Below are positions 1 to 8,794 of a stretch of 64,000 bases of DNA, piece by piece. The stretch is from Parvularcula sp. IMCC14364 (GTDB lineage: Bacteria > Pseudomonadota > Alphaproteobacteria > Caulobacterales > Parvularculaceae), in contig NZ_CP132334.1 of NCBI RefSeq assembly GCF_030758415.1, forward strand, positions 1,488,001 through 1,552,000, given 5' to 3'. Under the pieces are notes generated by a model, which made no database searches, was not told the origin of the DNA, and was given only the letters and a program-made list of their open reading frames with translations. Every line of letters starts with the position of its first letter. The stretch's first letter is position 1. A program made the position numbers and the translations under genes.

Positions 1-316
1 CGTTGACGTTCCCCTCGCTGGCAAACTCCAGCGCGAGCGCAAAACCCGGGATTTTGACATACTCACCGTCCAGTTCTTCCACGGTGTTGAAGGTGCCGTA
101 TTGCACCGGCGGGAAGCCGCCCATTTCGCCGCCACCAAGGTCACCCGTCATGTCGCCGAACAGGGGAATGGACTGCTCATGCTGGACATTGTTGCCAGGC
201 CCCGCATCCTCGCCTGCCGGCAGCAAGTCGTCCCAGCCGATCTCCCGCGGCTCTTTGGCCATCGCGGACGGGCTGACCGCAAAAATCATCAGGATGAGAA
301 ACAGTGCAACTCTCAT
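1..316 (-). CDS. DUF3299-type secreted protein, N-terminal part only
   Basis: The gene runs off the left edge; about 105 codons from the ATG at 316 are visible. Residues 1-20 form a signal peptide (hydrophobic LFLILMIFAV, then SPSAMA). After it comes W-D-D-L-L-P, a Gly-rich acidic stretch, and L-D-G-E-Y-V-K-I-P-G-F, which I recognise as the start of the DUF3299 domain. Proteins of this family are periplasmic, of unknown biochemistry, and often lie next to MacB/LolE-like ABC transporters linked to metal homeostasis. It lies 91 bases downstream of the ABC permease on the same strand, so it is probably the last visible gene of that operon. The assignment is from memory of the family. Confidence 0.6.
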   Translation of the reverse strand, partial: MRVALFLILMIFAVSPSAMAKEPREIGWDDLLPAGEDAGPGNNVQHEQSIPLFGDMTGDLGGGEMGGFPPVQYGTFNTVEELDGEYVKIPGFALALEFASEGNVN

Positions 317-407
317 GTCAGGTATCCTTGTTACTTATCCTTCAAATACGATCCCCGGCCCGGGTTGGCCAGTGACAATGACGTCAGCCACAGCAAACAG
401 ACAGAGG

Positions 408-1859
408 TCAAACCCGGATTGTCAGCCCGTCGCTGAGCGAATCCCGGAACGCTTTCCAGGCCGGGAACAGCGACATGAGCGCGGCAAGGAAGGTGACGCC
501 CGCCACCAGCAACAGGTCAAAAAGACCGGGTTTCTGGCTGATGATGGCAGCAAAGGCGGGGATGCTGGCGCTGTCGGCAAACAGAGTGCCGGCCATCCAG
601 AAACCACCATACAGGATACCCAGCCCCAGCAGCGCGCCAACAAAGGCACTCAGCATGGTTTCGCAGACAAGCAGGCTGAAAATATGCCCCGGACGCGCGC
701 CCAGCGCCCGCAGGATAGCCATTTCCCGGCGGCGTTCATTCAGGCTGGCAAGAATGCGGATCAGCATCCCGATGAGACCAACGGCAATGACGAAAGCGGA
801 AATGGCGAACAGCGCTTTTTCCGCGACACCAAACATGGACCATAGTTGTTGCAGGGTGACCCCAGGCAGGATCGCCATCAGCGCCTCGCCCTGATAATTG
901 TTGACCTGTCCCTGCAGGCGCAGAGCCAGCGGCCGGGATGTCATGCCCACGAGGAAGGCAGAGATCTGTCCCGGCTCATGTGCATGATCGTGGTCATGAT
1001 CATGACCTTCCGGATGGTTAGCGCTTTCATTATGGGCTGGGTCACCGTCTTCAGCGTGACCCTCATGACCATGGCTGTCATGGTCATGACTTTCATGGTC
1101 ATCATGATGTGCATGGTCGTCGGGCGCGCCAGCTCCTTCATGATGATGCGCATCGCTGTGCTCATCATGCGTACTCGGCTCTGTGCGCGGTGTATTCGTC
1201 GGTGCAGGACTGCTTTCATCCGCATGAACCAGTTCCAGCCCGTCAAGCGTGACATGAACCGAAGCATCAACGGGGGTTCCCGTCGGGCGCAGAATGCCGG
1301 TAATCTCGAATTCAGCTTCCTGATGTTCGGCGAAAGCGGCCGAGACGAGACCATGGGCAATGCGAATCCTGTCGCCCAGCGCATAGCCCAGATCAGCGGC
1401 AACCGTTGCGCCGATCACCACATCCGTCGGGGCATCAAAGATGCCACCTTCAGCGAAGGCGAGATTGCGCTGCTGGCCATATTTATAATGTTCAAAATAG
1501 TTGTTGTCCGTACCCACCACACGATAGCCCTGATGGGAGTCCCCAAGAGACAGCGGGATCGTCCAGGCCACATCCGGCCGGTTGGCCACAAGCTGATAGC
1601 TTTCCCAGCTGATACCAGGGGTGCCTTCACCAATCCGGAAGATCGTGTACAGAAGAAGATTGATCTGTCCGGTACGCGCCCCGATGATGAGGTCCGTGCC
1701 GGAAATTGTGGTTTCAAACCCGGTGCGCACCCCTTCGCGGATTTTCTCAACACCGGCGAACAGGGTGACGCTGAGGGCGAGCGACAGGACCGTGAGAAAA
1801 ACACTGACACGCCGGTTGAGCAGGCTTTTATAGCTGAGAGACAGGAGCGGGAAACGCAT
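408..1859 (-). CDS. ABC transporter permease with histidine-rich periplasmic loop
   Basis: 483-residue FtsX/MacB-type permease. It has an N-terminal membrane helix (about residues 15-37), a large periplasmic region, and three C-terminal helices (about 345-370, 395-420, 455-475), with the family signature L-N-E-R-R-R-E-M-A-I-L-R-A-L-G-A near residue 373. The odd feature is residues 231-294, which contain about 21 histidines mixed with Asp and Glu (D-H-D-H-D-H-D-H-A-H type). That composition suggests zinc or nickel binding. The start overlaps the stop of the ATPase gene, so the two are translationally coupled. Family knowledge: such permease/ATPase/DUF3299 sets resemble the zinc-regulated Zrg-type loci. 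Metal transport is an inference; the sequence shows only the His-rich loop and the fold. Confidence 0.8.
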   Translation of the reverse strand: MRFPLLSLSYKSLLNRRVSVFLTVLSLALSVTLFAGVEKIREGVRTGFETTISGTDLIIGARTGQINLLLYTIFRIGEGTPGISWESYQLVANRPDVAWTIPLSLGDSHQGYRVVGTDNNYFEHYKYGQQRNLAFAEGGIFDAPTDVVIGATVAADLGYALGDRIRIAHGLVSAAFAEHQEAEFEITGILRPTGTPVDASVHVTLDGLELVHADESSPAPTNTPRTEPSTHDEHSDAHHHEGAGAPDDHAHHDDHESHDHDSHGHEGHAEDGDPAHNESANHPEGHDHDHDHAHEPGQISAFLVGMTSRPLALRLQGQVNNYQGEALMAILPGVTLQQLWSMFGVAEKALFAISAFVIAVGLIGMLIRILASLNERRREMAILRALGARPGHIFSLLVCETMLSAFVGALLGLGILYGGFWMAGTLFADSASIPAFAAIISQKPGLFDLLLVAGVTFLAALMSLFPAWKAFRDSLSDGLTIRV

Positions 1860-2572
1860 CAGGCAGTCTCCCGCTGTCTGGCACTGTATGCCGTGTTGAT
1901 TTGCTCCAGCATGATGGCCCGGTCAAAGCTGTCAGTCAGGGTCCGGTCATGGCTGACAAACAGGACAGCCGCGCCAGCCCGGTCAGCTTCTTCCAGCAGG
2001 AGGGTAAGGAAGTCCCGCTTGGCATCCTCATCAAGGGAGGATGTTGGCTCATCGGCAATGACCAGTTTGGGGGACCCGATCAGCGCCCGCGCGGTCGCCA
2101 CCCGCTGCTGCTGACCGATACTAAGCGCTGTGACAGAGCGTTTCAGCAGCGCAGGGTCTTCCAGGCCAAGGGTTTGCAGCAGACGCTTGGCGATGGCTGA
2201 GGTGCTGCCTTGCACATTGCCCGCACGGACACTCGACAGGCGGCAGGGCAGGGTGACATTTTCGACAACTGAGAGATACGGCACCAGATTGAAGCTCTGG
2301 AAGATATAGCCAATATGGTCGGCGCGGATCATGTCGCGCTTGCTTGCCCGGAGGCTGACAAAATCCTGCCCCAGCACATTAAGGGTGCCAGCGGCCCCTT
2401 CCACAACGCCGGTAATCAGGCCCAGCAGCGTGCTCTTGCCAGAACCGCTGTGGCCGGCGAGCATCACTTTTTCGCCCTGCGCGATGGTGAGCGCCTCAAT
2501 ATCAAGCAGGGGCTGATTGCGCTGATAGGCAAAAGTCAGGTTCTTGACTTCTATCGCCGGATGGATCGACAT
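1859..2572 (-). CDS. ABC transporter ATP-binding protein (MacB/LolD-like)
   Basis: 237 residues. Walker A is G-H-S-G-S-G-K-S-T near residue 41, the Q-loop is in Y-I-F-Q-S-F-N-L, the signature is L-S-I-G-Q-Q-Q-R, and Walker B is L-V-I-A-D-E-P-T-S-S-L-D, followed by the H-loop V-S-H-D. The signature begins L-S-I-G rather than L-S-G-G. It is the cytoplasmic motor of the His-loop permease, with which it overlaps by one base. A second lolD gene lies at 8.0 kb, so this copy is not the lipoprotein-sorting one. A diverged, internally deleted fragment of the 5' end of this gene and its leader recurs at 4211-4289. Confidence 0.88.
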   Translation of the reverse strand: MSIHPAIEVKNLTFAYQRNQPLLDIEALTIAQGEKVMLAGHSGSGKSTLLGLITGVVEGAAGTLNVLGQDFVSLRASKRDMIRADHIGYIFQSFNLVPYLSVVENVTLPCRLSSVRAGNVQGSTSAIAKRLLQTLGLEDPALLKRSVTALSIGQQQRVATARALIGSPKLVIADEPTSSLDEDAKRDFLTLLLEEADRAGAAVLFVSHDRTLTDSFDRAIMLEQINTAYSARQRETA

Positions 2573-2631
2573 ACGCGACTTTCCTCTGAAACCAAGGACA
2601 GCATAGCTGGCTTATGGCAGAATATGAAGAC

Positions 2632-2661
2632 GGTTCCTGATCGGCTTTTCCGTGCGTTGCC
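2632..2661. repeat. 30-base direct repeat, copy 1
   Basis: These 30 bases recur exactly at 4260-4289. This copy is in the leader of the ABC ATPase gene. The two copies flank the anchor/HupE gene pair. Identity was checked by eye over all 30 positions. Confidence 0.85.
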
Positions 2662-2706
2662 TGGTTGAGCAGCTGGGCGGATATACTGTTTCCGCTTTTG
2701 GCTACT

Positions 2707-3363
2707 TTACAGAACGCGTCTCACTTCAGCGTAAGCGCCGCGCACGCGAAGAGTGAATGTGACTGCCTCGCCGCTGCGGTTTCGCCAGAACCAGCCATGA
2801 GAACCATCAAATGCCGCAGTTAATTTTCCTGCACCACCCTCTACGGCACGGCCCCGTTTGTAACTTGTCGATTCGCCGGTTGTTCCATCCCCATGAAGAT
2901 CATAATTGAGGTGTCCATTGGCAACGACCCATTCATATTCTGCGACAGCACCTTTTGACATCACCAGCTTGATTTCGGCAGCGGCATCAGGGGCGAGCGT
3001 TAGTGTACGCTCATCCTGCCAGACAGGGACTGCCGATTCTGTTGGTATCGGTGCTGTGACCGGTTCCTCAGAGGCCACGGATTTTGACTCAACGGGTTCA
3101 AGCGCCGTTTCAGGGGCAACTGTAGCTGCTTCAACAACACTGAGGCCATCTGCTTCAGCTTCTTGATGCAACTGCATCTTGATCTCACCCATCTGCGCAA
3201 GACCAAGGACACGTCCGATCCTTGTCGGATCAATGCCATATTCAGCCGGTAAAACAACGGTGACCAGCAATATGGCAGCTACGCCAAAAGCAATGGCCGT
3301 CGAGCGCAGTAACTGCCGTGTCGTGGGAAGTTCGTCTTTGTCTGGTGTATTTGCGTTGTACAT
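2707..3363 (-). CDS. Transmembrane anchor protein next to HupE/UreJ
   Basis: 218 residues. A short cytoplasmic N-terminus is followed by one membrane segment (about residues 22-42), an Ala/Glu/Pro/Val-rich linker (about 85-120), and a compact beta-rich C-terminal domain. The C-terminal domain carries Y-E-W-V-V-A-N-G-H-L-N-Y-D-L-H-G-D-G and S-H-G-W-F-W-R-N-R-S. I recognise this as the family annotated simply as transmembrane anchor protein, which is found beside HupE/UreJ_2 genes in proteobacteria. It follows the HupE gene by 21 bases on the same strand, so the two are probably cotranscribed. Biochemical function is unknown. Confidence 0.65.
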   Translation of the reverse strand: MYNANTPDKDELPTTRQLLRSTAIAFGVAAILLVTVVLPAEYGIDPTRIGRVLGLAQMGEIKMQLHQEAEADGLSVVEAATVAPETALEPVESKSVASEEPVTAPIPTESAVPVWQDERTLTLAPDAAAEIKLVMSKGAVAEYEWVVANGHLNYDLHGDGTTGESTSYKRGRAVEGGAGKLTAAFDGSHGWFWRNRSGEAVTFTLRVRGAYAEVRRVL

Positions 3364-3384
3364 GACTGACCTTTACGATTTTGG

Positions 3385-4098
3385 CTAAGCGACAAAATAC
3401 CCTGTCAGTTGGTAGCCAATTAAGATGAACCCCGCGGCCATAAGCAGCATGTTGGCCGTGTAAGCGTGACGAAAAAAACTCTCAGTACGGCGCCAAAATC
3501 CCATCACGATTAAGATAGCACTTAGCGCCAGGATCTGACCTATTTCCACGCCGACATTAAACGCGAGCAAATTTGGCAGTAACCCGTCCGGAGAAATCTC
3601 GTAGTCGATAATTTTGCTTGCGAGACCCATGCCGTGGAATAAGCCAAAAACTAACGTGGCTGCTTTGGTATTGGGCTGAAAGCCAAACCACCGTTGATAA
3701 GCACCCATATTATCAAGTGCTTTGTACACAACAGAAAGGCCAATGATGGCATCGATGATGTAGCTGTTAATTCCAAAACCGAAATAAACACCGGCAAGCA
3801 TTGTGGTGGAATGACCAATGGCAAACAGACTGACATAGGTTGCAACTTCCTTCATTCGGTAAAGGAAAAAAATAACCCCCAGCAGAAAAAGGATGTGGTC
3901 ATATCCGGTAATCATGTGCTTTGCGCCGAGATACAGAAATGCCGTCAGGTGAACACCGGATGTTTCCTGAATGTAACCCTTATCGCCCTCGATAACGGAA
4001 TGGGCCGCAGCATCGGGAGCAATACAGAACATTAGTCCGGCGACCGATAAAATAGCCGCGCAGTAAAGTAGTTTGTTCAATTTCAGCATCGTTCCCAT
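3385..4098 (-). CDS. HupE/UreJ-family membrane protein
   Basis: About 237 residues with a cleavable signal (K-L-L-Y-C-A-A-I-L-S-V-A-G then A-A-A-H-S) and about six membrane helices. The family hallmark H-M-I-T-G-Y-D-H-I-L-F-L-L-G is near residue 55, and a second histidine motif F-G-L-F-H-G-M-G-L-A near residue 150. Family knowledge: HupE/UreJ proteins are implicated in nickel or cobalt uptake; the HupE_UreJ_2 branch is less well defined. The start is uncertain: ATG at 4098 or 4089 (a TTG lies at 4113), and none has a good ribosome binding site. No urease or hydrogenase gene is nearby. Confidence 0.75.
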   Translation of the reverse strand: MGTMLKLNKLLYCAAILSVAGLMFCIAPDAAAHSVIEGDKGYIQETSGVHLTAFLYLGAKHMITGYDHILFLLGVIFFLYRMKEVATYVSLFAIGHSTTMLAGVYFGFGINSYIIDAIIGLSVVYKALDNMGAYQRWFGFQPNTKAATLVFGLFHGMGLASKIIDYEISPDGLLPNLLAFNVGVEIGQILALSAILIVMGFWRRTESFFRHAYTANMLLMAAGFILIGYQLTGYFVA

Positions 4099-4153
4099 TT
4101 CGCCAAATGGCAAATCTGATCATGTTTTATCGGGTGTCTAATTATGGGTAAAG

Positions 4154-4168
4154 CAGTTTTGGAAACTG
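4154..4168. promoter_or_regulatory. Inverted repeat upstream of HupE gene
   Basis: CAGTTT and AAACTG form a perfect 6-base inverted repeat with a 3-base spacer, 55-70 bases upstream of the HupE start. It could be an operator for a metal regulator controlling the HupE/anchor pair. Only the symmetry is seen; the regulator is unknown. Confidence 0.35.
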
Positions 4169-4210
4169 TTTCAACGTAGGATCGGAAGCCACCGATATTT
4201 AAGGCCTACG

Positions 4211-4289
4211 TTTTCGCCCTGCACAATGGTGAGCGCTTCAATATCAAGTAGGGGTTGATGGTTCCTGATCGGCTTTTCCGTGCGTTGCC
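4211..4289 (-). pseudogene. Relic of the ABC ATPase gene 5' end
   Basis: Bases 4211-4258 match 2469-2516 (inside the ATPase gene) with only a few substitutions. The match then jumps directly to 4260-4289, an exact copy of 2632-2661 in that gene's leader. About 115 bases in between are deleted. The relic is non-coding. It shows that part of the ABC operon was once duplicated around the HupE/anchor module. From 4290 to about 4490 I see no gene; the stretch ends with the ribosome binding site of the gene at 4512. Confidence 0.75.
4260..4289. repeat. 30-base direct repeat, copy 2
   Basis: Exact copy of 2632-2661, at the right border of the anchor/HupE module. Confidence 0.85.
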
Positions 4290-4511
4290 GTTTAGTTACG
4301 CGAGCTCTGCTCAGCTTTCAGGATGATGCCTCATGATATGACACTGCCGTGCCTAATTCCGCACATGGCGCTCTTTCCTGCAACTGACCACAAGCCGCTG
4401 TTACGTGTTAAAGGTTCACACCAGTCCGCTCGCCAAGACACAAATAACAGGATATAAAAGTGCAAGAACGATTTAAGTGGATATTAGTGTTCTGGACGAG
4501 GATTGAATAGT

Positions 4512-5018
4512 ATGCGGAAAATTTTATTTTTCATTGTGCTGAATTTGTTTTTTGGCATTTGCGCTGCGGAAGAGATTAGCGTCTACCACCTGGAAGAGGG
4601 AGCAAGCAGCCATCCAGCTACGATCAAAGATATATCCTGGTTGGCCGGGTATTGGGAGGGGAAAGGCTTTGGTGGCAAAGTCGTCCAACTGATTTCACCA
4701 GCTAGCGGGTCCCAGATGATGGGCGCTTTTCAGGCGCAGACATCAGAAGGTGACACTACCATGTATCAATTTTACACTTTCGTGGAAAAGGATGACACTG
4801 TTGTCCTGCGGATGAAGCATTTCTCTTCTGACTTCACAGGCTGGGAAGAAAAGTCTGACTACGCGGAGTTTCCTCTCGTTTCTGTTGAGCATCATGCGGT
4901 ATATTTTGATCGCCTCAGTTTTGTAGAAACTCAACCAGGGCGTATGGAAGCAGCGGTCGATTTCAAGAATGGTGGCATTCAGAGGTTTTATTACGAGAAA
5001 GTTCCTTTACCCCACTGA
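4512..5018 (+). CDS. DUF6265-type secreted protein
   Basis: 168 residues from the ATG at 4512. An in-frame TTG at 4503 overlaps the GACGAGGA ribosome binding site, so it was rejected as a start. Residues 1-18 are a signal peptide ending C-A-A-E-E. The mature part carries I-S-W-L-A-G-Y-W-E-G-K-G-F-G-G and, 30 residues on, M-M-G-A-F-Q, the pattern I associate with DUF6265. It ends in beta-strand-like sequence with R-F-Y-Y-E-K. Function is unknown. It stands alone between the HupE region and proS, on the opposite strand to the metal genes. Confidence 0.6.
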   Translation: MRKILFFIVLNLFFGICAAEEISVYHLEEGASSHPATIKDISWLAGYWEGKGFGGKVVQLISPASGSQMMGAFQAQTSEGDTTMYQFYTFVEKDDTVVLRMKHFSSDFTGWEEKSDYAEFPLVSVEHHAVYFDRLSFVETQPGRMEAAVDFKNGGIQRFYYEKVPLPH

Positions 5019-5171
5019 CTTCTGACAGCCAGGCTTGAGTCCTGTACCTTCACACCTAATGGTTTCAGTCTTTGTGTTTGCCCCATTGCAGAGCCATTCA
5101 GTTTCGGCAGTCCTTGTAGACAAGCGCGAGCGGGCTTCCTAAACAGCGCTTTCAATCAAGGATCATAACTC

Positions 5172-6515
5172 ATGCGCCTGTCGAAATTCTTTTTGCCTGT
5201 CTTGAAGGAAACGCCTGCGGAGGCGTCTATTGTCTCGCACCAGTTGATGCTGCGTGCGGGCATGATGCGTCAGGGGGCTGCGGGCATTTATTCCTGGCTA
5301 CCGCTCGGCCATCGCGTGTTGCAGAAAATCGCGCAGATCGTGCGCGAGGAGCAGAACCGCGCCGGGGCTGTCGAAATGCTGATGCCGACAATCCAGTCAG
5401 CCGACCTCTGGCGCGAGAGCGGGCGGTATGACGCCTATGGCGCAGAGATGCTGCGCATCTCCGACCGGCAGGAGCGCGAAATGCTCTATGGCCCCACAAA
5501 CGAAGAGCTGATTACGGAAATTTTCCGGGCCGGTGTGCGCTCCTACAAGGACTTGCCGAAAATGCTCTATCATATCCAATGGAAGTTCCGGGATGAGATA
5601 CGCCCGCGTTTCGGGGTCATGCGGGGCCGGGAATTCCTGATGAAGGACACCTATTCCTTTGATCTCACACCGGAAGATGCGCGCAAATCCTATTACAGGA
5701 TGTTTGCCGCTTACCTGCGCACATTTGCCCGCATGGGCCTGCGCGCGGTGCCTATGCGGGCCGATACGGGACCGATTGGCGGTGATCTCAGCCACGAGTT
5801 TATTGTGCTGGCAGAAACCGGAGAGAGCGAAGTTTTCTGTCACCGGAAGCTGGTGGATATGGATATTCCGCCTGCGGATACAGACTTTGACGGCGACCTG
5901 ACAGACATTTTTGAGGGACGGACCTCCCTTTATGCGGCAACAGATGAAATGCATGATGCGGCAGAGTTTGCGCAGATCCCCGCAGAGGAGCAGTTGTCTG
6001 CGCGCGGCATCGAAGTGGGCCATATCTTTTATTTCGGCAACAAATATTCCGAGCCGATGAATTGCAAGGTTATGGGGCCGGATGGCCGTGAAAGCCTCGT
6101 TGAAATGGGGTCGTATGGTGTCGGTGTCTCGCGTCTGGTCGGGGCGATTATTGAAGCGCATCATGATGAGAGTGGCTGCAACTGGCCTGTCTCCGTTGCG
6201 CCCTTCCATGTTGGTCTGGTTAATCTGAAAGCAGGTGACGCTGAAACAGATCGTGTTTGTGCAGACATTTACAGCAAGCTGGAACAGGCGGGCATCGAAG
6301 TCCTCTATGATGACAGGGATGCCCGGGCGGGTGAGAAGTTCGCCACCATGGATCTGATCGGCCTGCCGTATCAGTTGGTAGTGGGGCCGCGTGGCCTGAA
6401 AAACGGTGTGATCGAAGTAAAGAACCGCAATACAGGCGAAAAACAGGAACTGGCCCTGGATAAAGCCGTTGAACTGGTTTCAACAGCTATCCTGGATGCG
6501 TTGAAGGTTGCATAG
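5172..6515 (+). CDS. proS: Prolyl-tRNA synthetase
   Basis: 447 residues, class II synthetase that charges tRNA-Pro. Motif 2 is in [19 protein letters not shown], and motif 3 in [14 protein letters not shown]. The C-terminal anticodon-binding domain starts near residue 345. At about 440 residues it is the short alphaproteobacterial form that lacks the editing insertion found in the 570-residue enterobacterial enzyme. The start [15 protein letters not shown] is the usual N-terminus, preceded by AAGGA. It is followed by lolC/E and lolD, a common neighbourhood in this class. Confidence 0.97.
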   Translation: MRLSKFFLPVLKETPAEASIVSHQLMLRAGMMRQGAAGIYSWLPLGHRVLQKIAQIVREEQNRAGAVEMLMPTIQSADLWRESGRYDAYGAEMLRISDRQEREMLYGPTNEELITEIFRAGVRSYKDLPKMLYHIQWKFRDEIRPRFGVMRGREFLMKDTYSFDLTPEDARKSYYRMFAAYLRTFARMGLRAVPMRADTGPIGGDLSHEFIVLAETGESEVFCHRKLVDMDIPPADTDFDGDLTDIFEGRTSLYAATDEMHDAAEFAQIPAEEQLSARGIEVGHIFYFGNKYSEPMNCKVMGPDGRESLVEMGSYGVGVSRLVGAIIEAHHDESGCNWPVSVAPFHVGLVNLKAGDAETDRVCADIYSKLEQAGIEVLYDDRDARAGEKFATMDLIGLPYQLVVGPRGLKNGVIEVKNRNTGEKQELALDKAVELVSTAILDALKVA

Positions 6516-6674
6516 GCCTCACGTCATTTTGCCTTCGTGACTGAGCGCGCGACAGGTGGGACTTACCGATGGATGACAGCCGTGTTACGCCATTGACACT
6601 TGCTGCCAGGCCTAAATCCGGGCAGGTACACAAGTCGGACAGGTTAAGACCAAACAACAGACAAAGAGACGCAA

Positions 6675-8009
6675 ATGGCTGGTGACGACACCACGGGAAA
6701 TGCCGCTTCGCAGTCAGCGGGCAGGGAAACTGATTCTTCACCCAGCTTTGTGTTCGAGTGGATGGTTGCCCGCCGCTATATCAGCGCGACCCGAAAGGGC
6801 GCGGGTGTCTCCCTGATTTCTATCATTGCCTTCGTCGGCATCCTCCTGGCCGTTGCTGTGCTGATTATCGTCATGTCGGTGATGCAGGGCTTTCGCGCAA
6901 AGCTGCTGGACCAACTGCTGGGCGTGAATGGTCATGTCTTTGTGGAATCCGGTACAACCGAGCCGCTGAACGCGTATCAGCAGCTGGCCGATGAATTACG
7001 CACAATTCAGGGTGTCACGAGTTCTGTGCCGATCATTCAATCGCCGGTCGCGATGATTGCCGGTGAACAGCAGACGGCCGGGGTCGTTTTTGGCATCAAT
7101 CCCGCGGACCTGAGAGCGATTGAACTGATCGCTGGTGAAGAGCATCTGATTGAAGGCTCACTCGACGACTTCGGCGTAGGCCGAAAAGGCGGCAACAAGA
7201 TTGCCCTGGGGGTAGGGCTCGCCCGCAGTCTGGGAGTGCGCGCCGGGGACCCGATTACACTCGTGACGGCGGGCGGTGTGGAAACCCCCATGGGCACGTC
7301 ACCTGTCCGTAACAAGACATATGAGGTGGGGGCGGTCTATCGTATCGGCAACTCCGAATATGACGGGTACTTCGTCTACATGCCACTTGAACAGGCGCAG
7401 GTGTTTTTCAAGCGGGGCACATCTGTCGACAAGATTGAAGTGCGCGTCAGTGACCCGACCAAGGCCACAGACTTTGAGCGTAGCATCGCTGTTGCCGCCG
7501 GTGACGGCACGTTCACCTATAATTGGCAGGACGTGCATCAGAGCTATTTCAACGCCTTGCAGACAGAGCGGGGGCTGATGCGGATTATCCTGTCGCTGAT
7601 TATCGCGATTGCCGCACTCAACATCATTTCCGGTCTTGTCATGCTGGTGAAAGACAAACGCGGCGACATCGCCGTGATGCGGACCGTTGGCGCAACGCAA
7701 GGGGCGGTGATGCGCATTTTCTGTATCTCCGGCTCCCTGATCGGGGTCGCCGGATCTATCATCGGTGTCATACTTGGCGTGCTGATCAGTCTGAACATCT
7801 CTGCCATCGAAAAATTTCTCTCAAACCTGCGGGGCAGCCCCATCTTTGCTGCGGACATTTATCTCTTTGATGAGATGCCGGCGCAGGTGCAGCTCGGGGA
7901 AGTGGCATTTGTGGCGATCTTTGCGCTGGGTGTATCATTCCTGGCAGCCTTGTATCCGGCCTGGCGTGCCGCGCAGCTCGATCCGGTTGAAGCATTGAGG
8001 TACGAATAA
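6675..8009 (+). CDS. lolC: Lipoprotein-releasing ABC permease (LolC/LolE)
   Basis: 444 residues. The N-terminal cytoplasmic signature F-E-W-M-V-A-R-R-Y-I and a helix (about 50-75) are followed by a large periplasmic domain (about 75-300). Three C-terminal helices follow, with V-M-R-T-V-G-A-T-Q-G near residue 335. It ends D-P-V-E-A-L-R-Y-E. Family role: inner-membrane permease that extracts lipoproteins for transfer to LolA. A single LolC/E-type gene is present, as in other alphaproteobacteria, so it probably acts as a homodimer. It overlaps lolD by one base (TAATG). Confidence 0.95.
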   Translation: MAGDDTTGNAASQSAGRETDSSPSFVFEWMVARRYISATRKGAGVSLISIIAFVGILLAVAVLIIVMSVMQGFRAKLLDQLLGVNGHVFVESGTTEPLNAYQQLADELRTIQGVTSSVPIIQSPVAMIAGEQQTAGVVFGINPADLRAIELIAGEEHLIEGSLDDFGVGRKGGNKIALGVGLARSLGVRAGDPITLVTAGGVETPMGTSPVRNKTYEVGAVYRIGNSEYDGYFVYMPLEQAQVFFKRGTSVDKIEVRVSDPTKATDFERSIAVAAGDGTFTYNWQDVHQSYFNALQTERGLMRIILSLIIAIAALNIISGLVMLVKDKRGDIAVMRTVGATQGAVMRIFCISGSLIGVAGSIIGVILGVLISLNISAIEKFLSNLRGSPIFAADIYLFDEMPAQVQLGEVAFVAIFALGVSFLAALYPAWRAAQLDPVEALRYE

Positions 8010-8752
8010 TGCCGCAAAACCCCGCACAGCCTCAGACAATAGAGCCTGCCGACACTGTGCCGGTCTTGGCCTTGAAAAACATCACCCGTTCTTACGGCGA
8101 CTTATGCGTTCTGGAAGAGGCCAGTCTGGCTGTTGCGCGCGGCGAAATTATCGCGCTGCTCGGGCCATCCGGCTCCGGCAAGTCTTCACTGCTGCATATC
8201 GCGGCACTGTTGGAGGCACCGACGTCCGGCGAAGTCTATATCAAGGGACGCCCGACAGCCGCCATGACGGACACCCGCAAAACAGCCATGCGCCGCAATG
8301 AGCTTGGTTTCGTCTATCAGTTCCATCACCTGTTGCCGGAATTCAACGCCCTGACCAATGTCTCCATTCCGCAGATCATTGCGGGCAAATCCCGGAAGGA
8401 CGCTGATGACAGGGCCCGAAAACTGCTCACAGGGATGGGGCTCGGCGAGCGTCTGGAGCACCAGCCGGCGCAGCTGTCGGGCGGTGAAAAGCAGCGCGTT
8501 GCCATCGCCAGGGCGCTCGCCAATCAGCCATCACTGCTGCTTGCAGACGAGCCGACAGGCAATCTTGACGTGGAAACCTCGGCGCAGGTCTTTGAACAGT
8601 TGCTGCTTCTGGTACGCGAGCAGGGGCTGGCTGCCATTATTGCAACTCATGACCGCGCGTTGGCACAAAAAATGGATAGGATAATTGCCATTCATGATCG
8701 CAAGCTTGTTCGGGTGCGCCTGAAGGCAAAGGAACTGGAACCGCAAGGATAA
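8009..8752 (+). CDS. lolD: Lipoprotein-releasing ATPase LolD
   Basis: 247 residues. Walker A is G-P-S-G-S-G-K-S-S near residue 56, the LolD-type Q-loop is in F-V-Y-Q-F-H-H-L-L-P-E-F, the signature is L-S-G-G-E-K-Q-R, Walker B is L-L-L-A-D-E-P-T-G-N-L-D, and the H-loop is A-T-H-D. It powers lipoprotein release with the permease immediately upstream, to which it is translationally coupled. The Q-F-H-H-L-L-P-E-F motif separates LolD from other MacB-like ATPases, including the one at 1859-2572. Confidence 0.95.
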   Translation: MPQNPAQPQTIEPADTVPVLALKNITRSYGDLCVLEEASLAVARGEIIALLGPSGSGKSSLLHIAALLEAPTSGEVYIKGRPTAAMTDTRKTAMRRNELGFVYQFHHLLPEFNALTNVSIPQIIAGKSRKDADDRARKLLTGMGLGERLEHQPAQLSGGEKQRVAIARALANQPSLLLADEPTGNLDVETSAQVFEQLLLLVREQGLAAIIATHDRALAQKMDRIIAIHDRKLVRVRLKAKELEPQG

Positions 8753-8794
8753 TAAGGCAGGGCTTTTCCTGTCGTCAGATGACGGGAGAGCACC

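Noticed and set aside
3-845. 280-codon plus-strand ORF at the left edge
   Set aside because: Antisense of the DUF3299 gene and the permease 3' end; no coding signals of its own.
846-2114. 422-codon plus-strand ORF opposite the ABC permease/ATPase
   Set aside because: It is the antisense of the His-rich permease and the ATPase; its Met/Val/Ile-rich composition mirrors the His/Asp codons of the real gene.
5397-6209. 270-codon minus-strand ORF within proS
   Set aside because: Shadow of proS; no ribosome binding site or recognisable motif.
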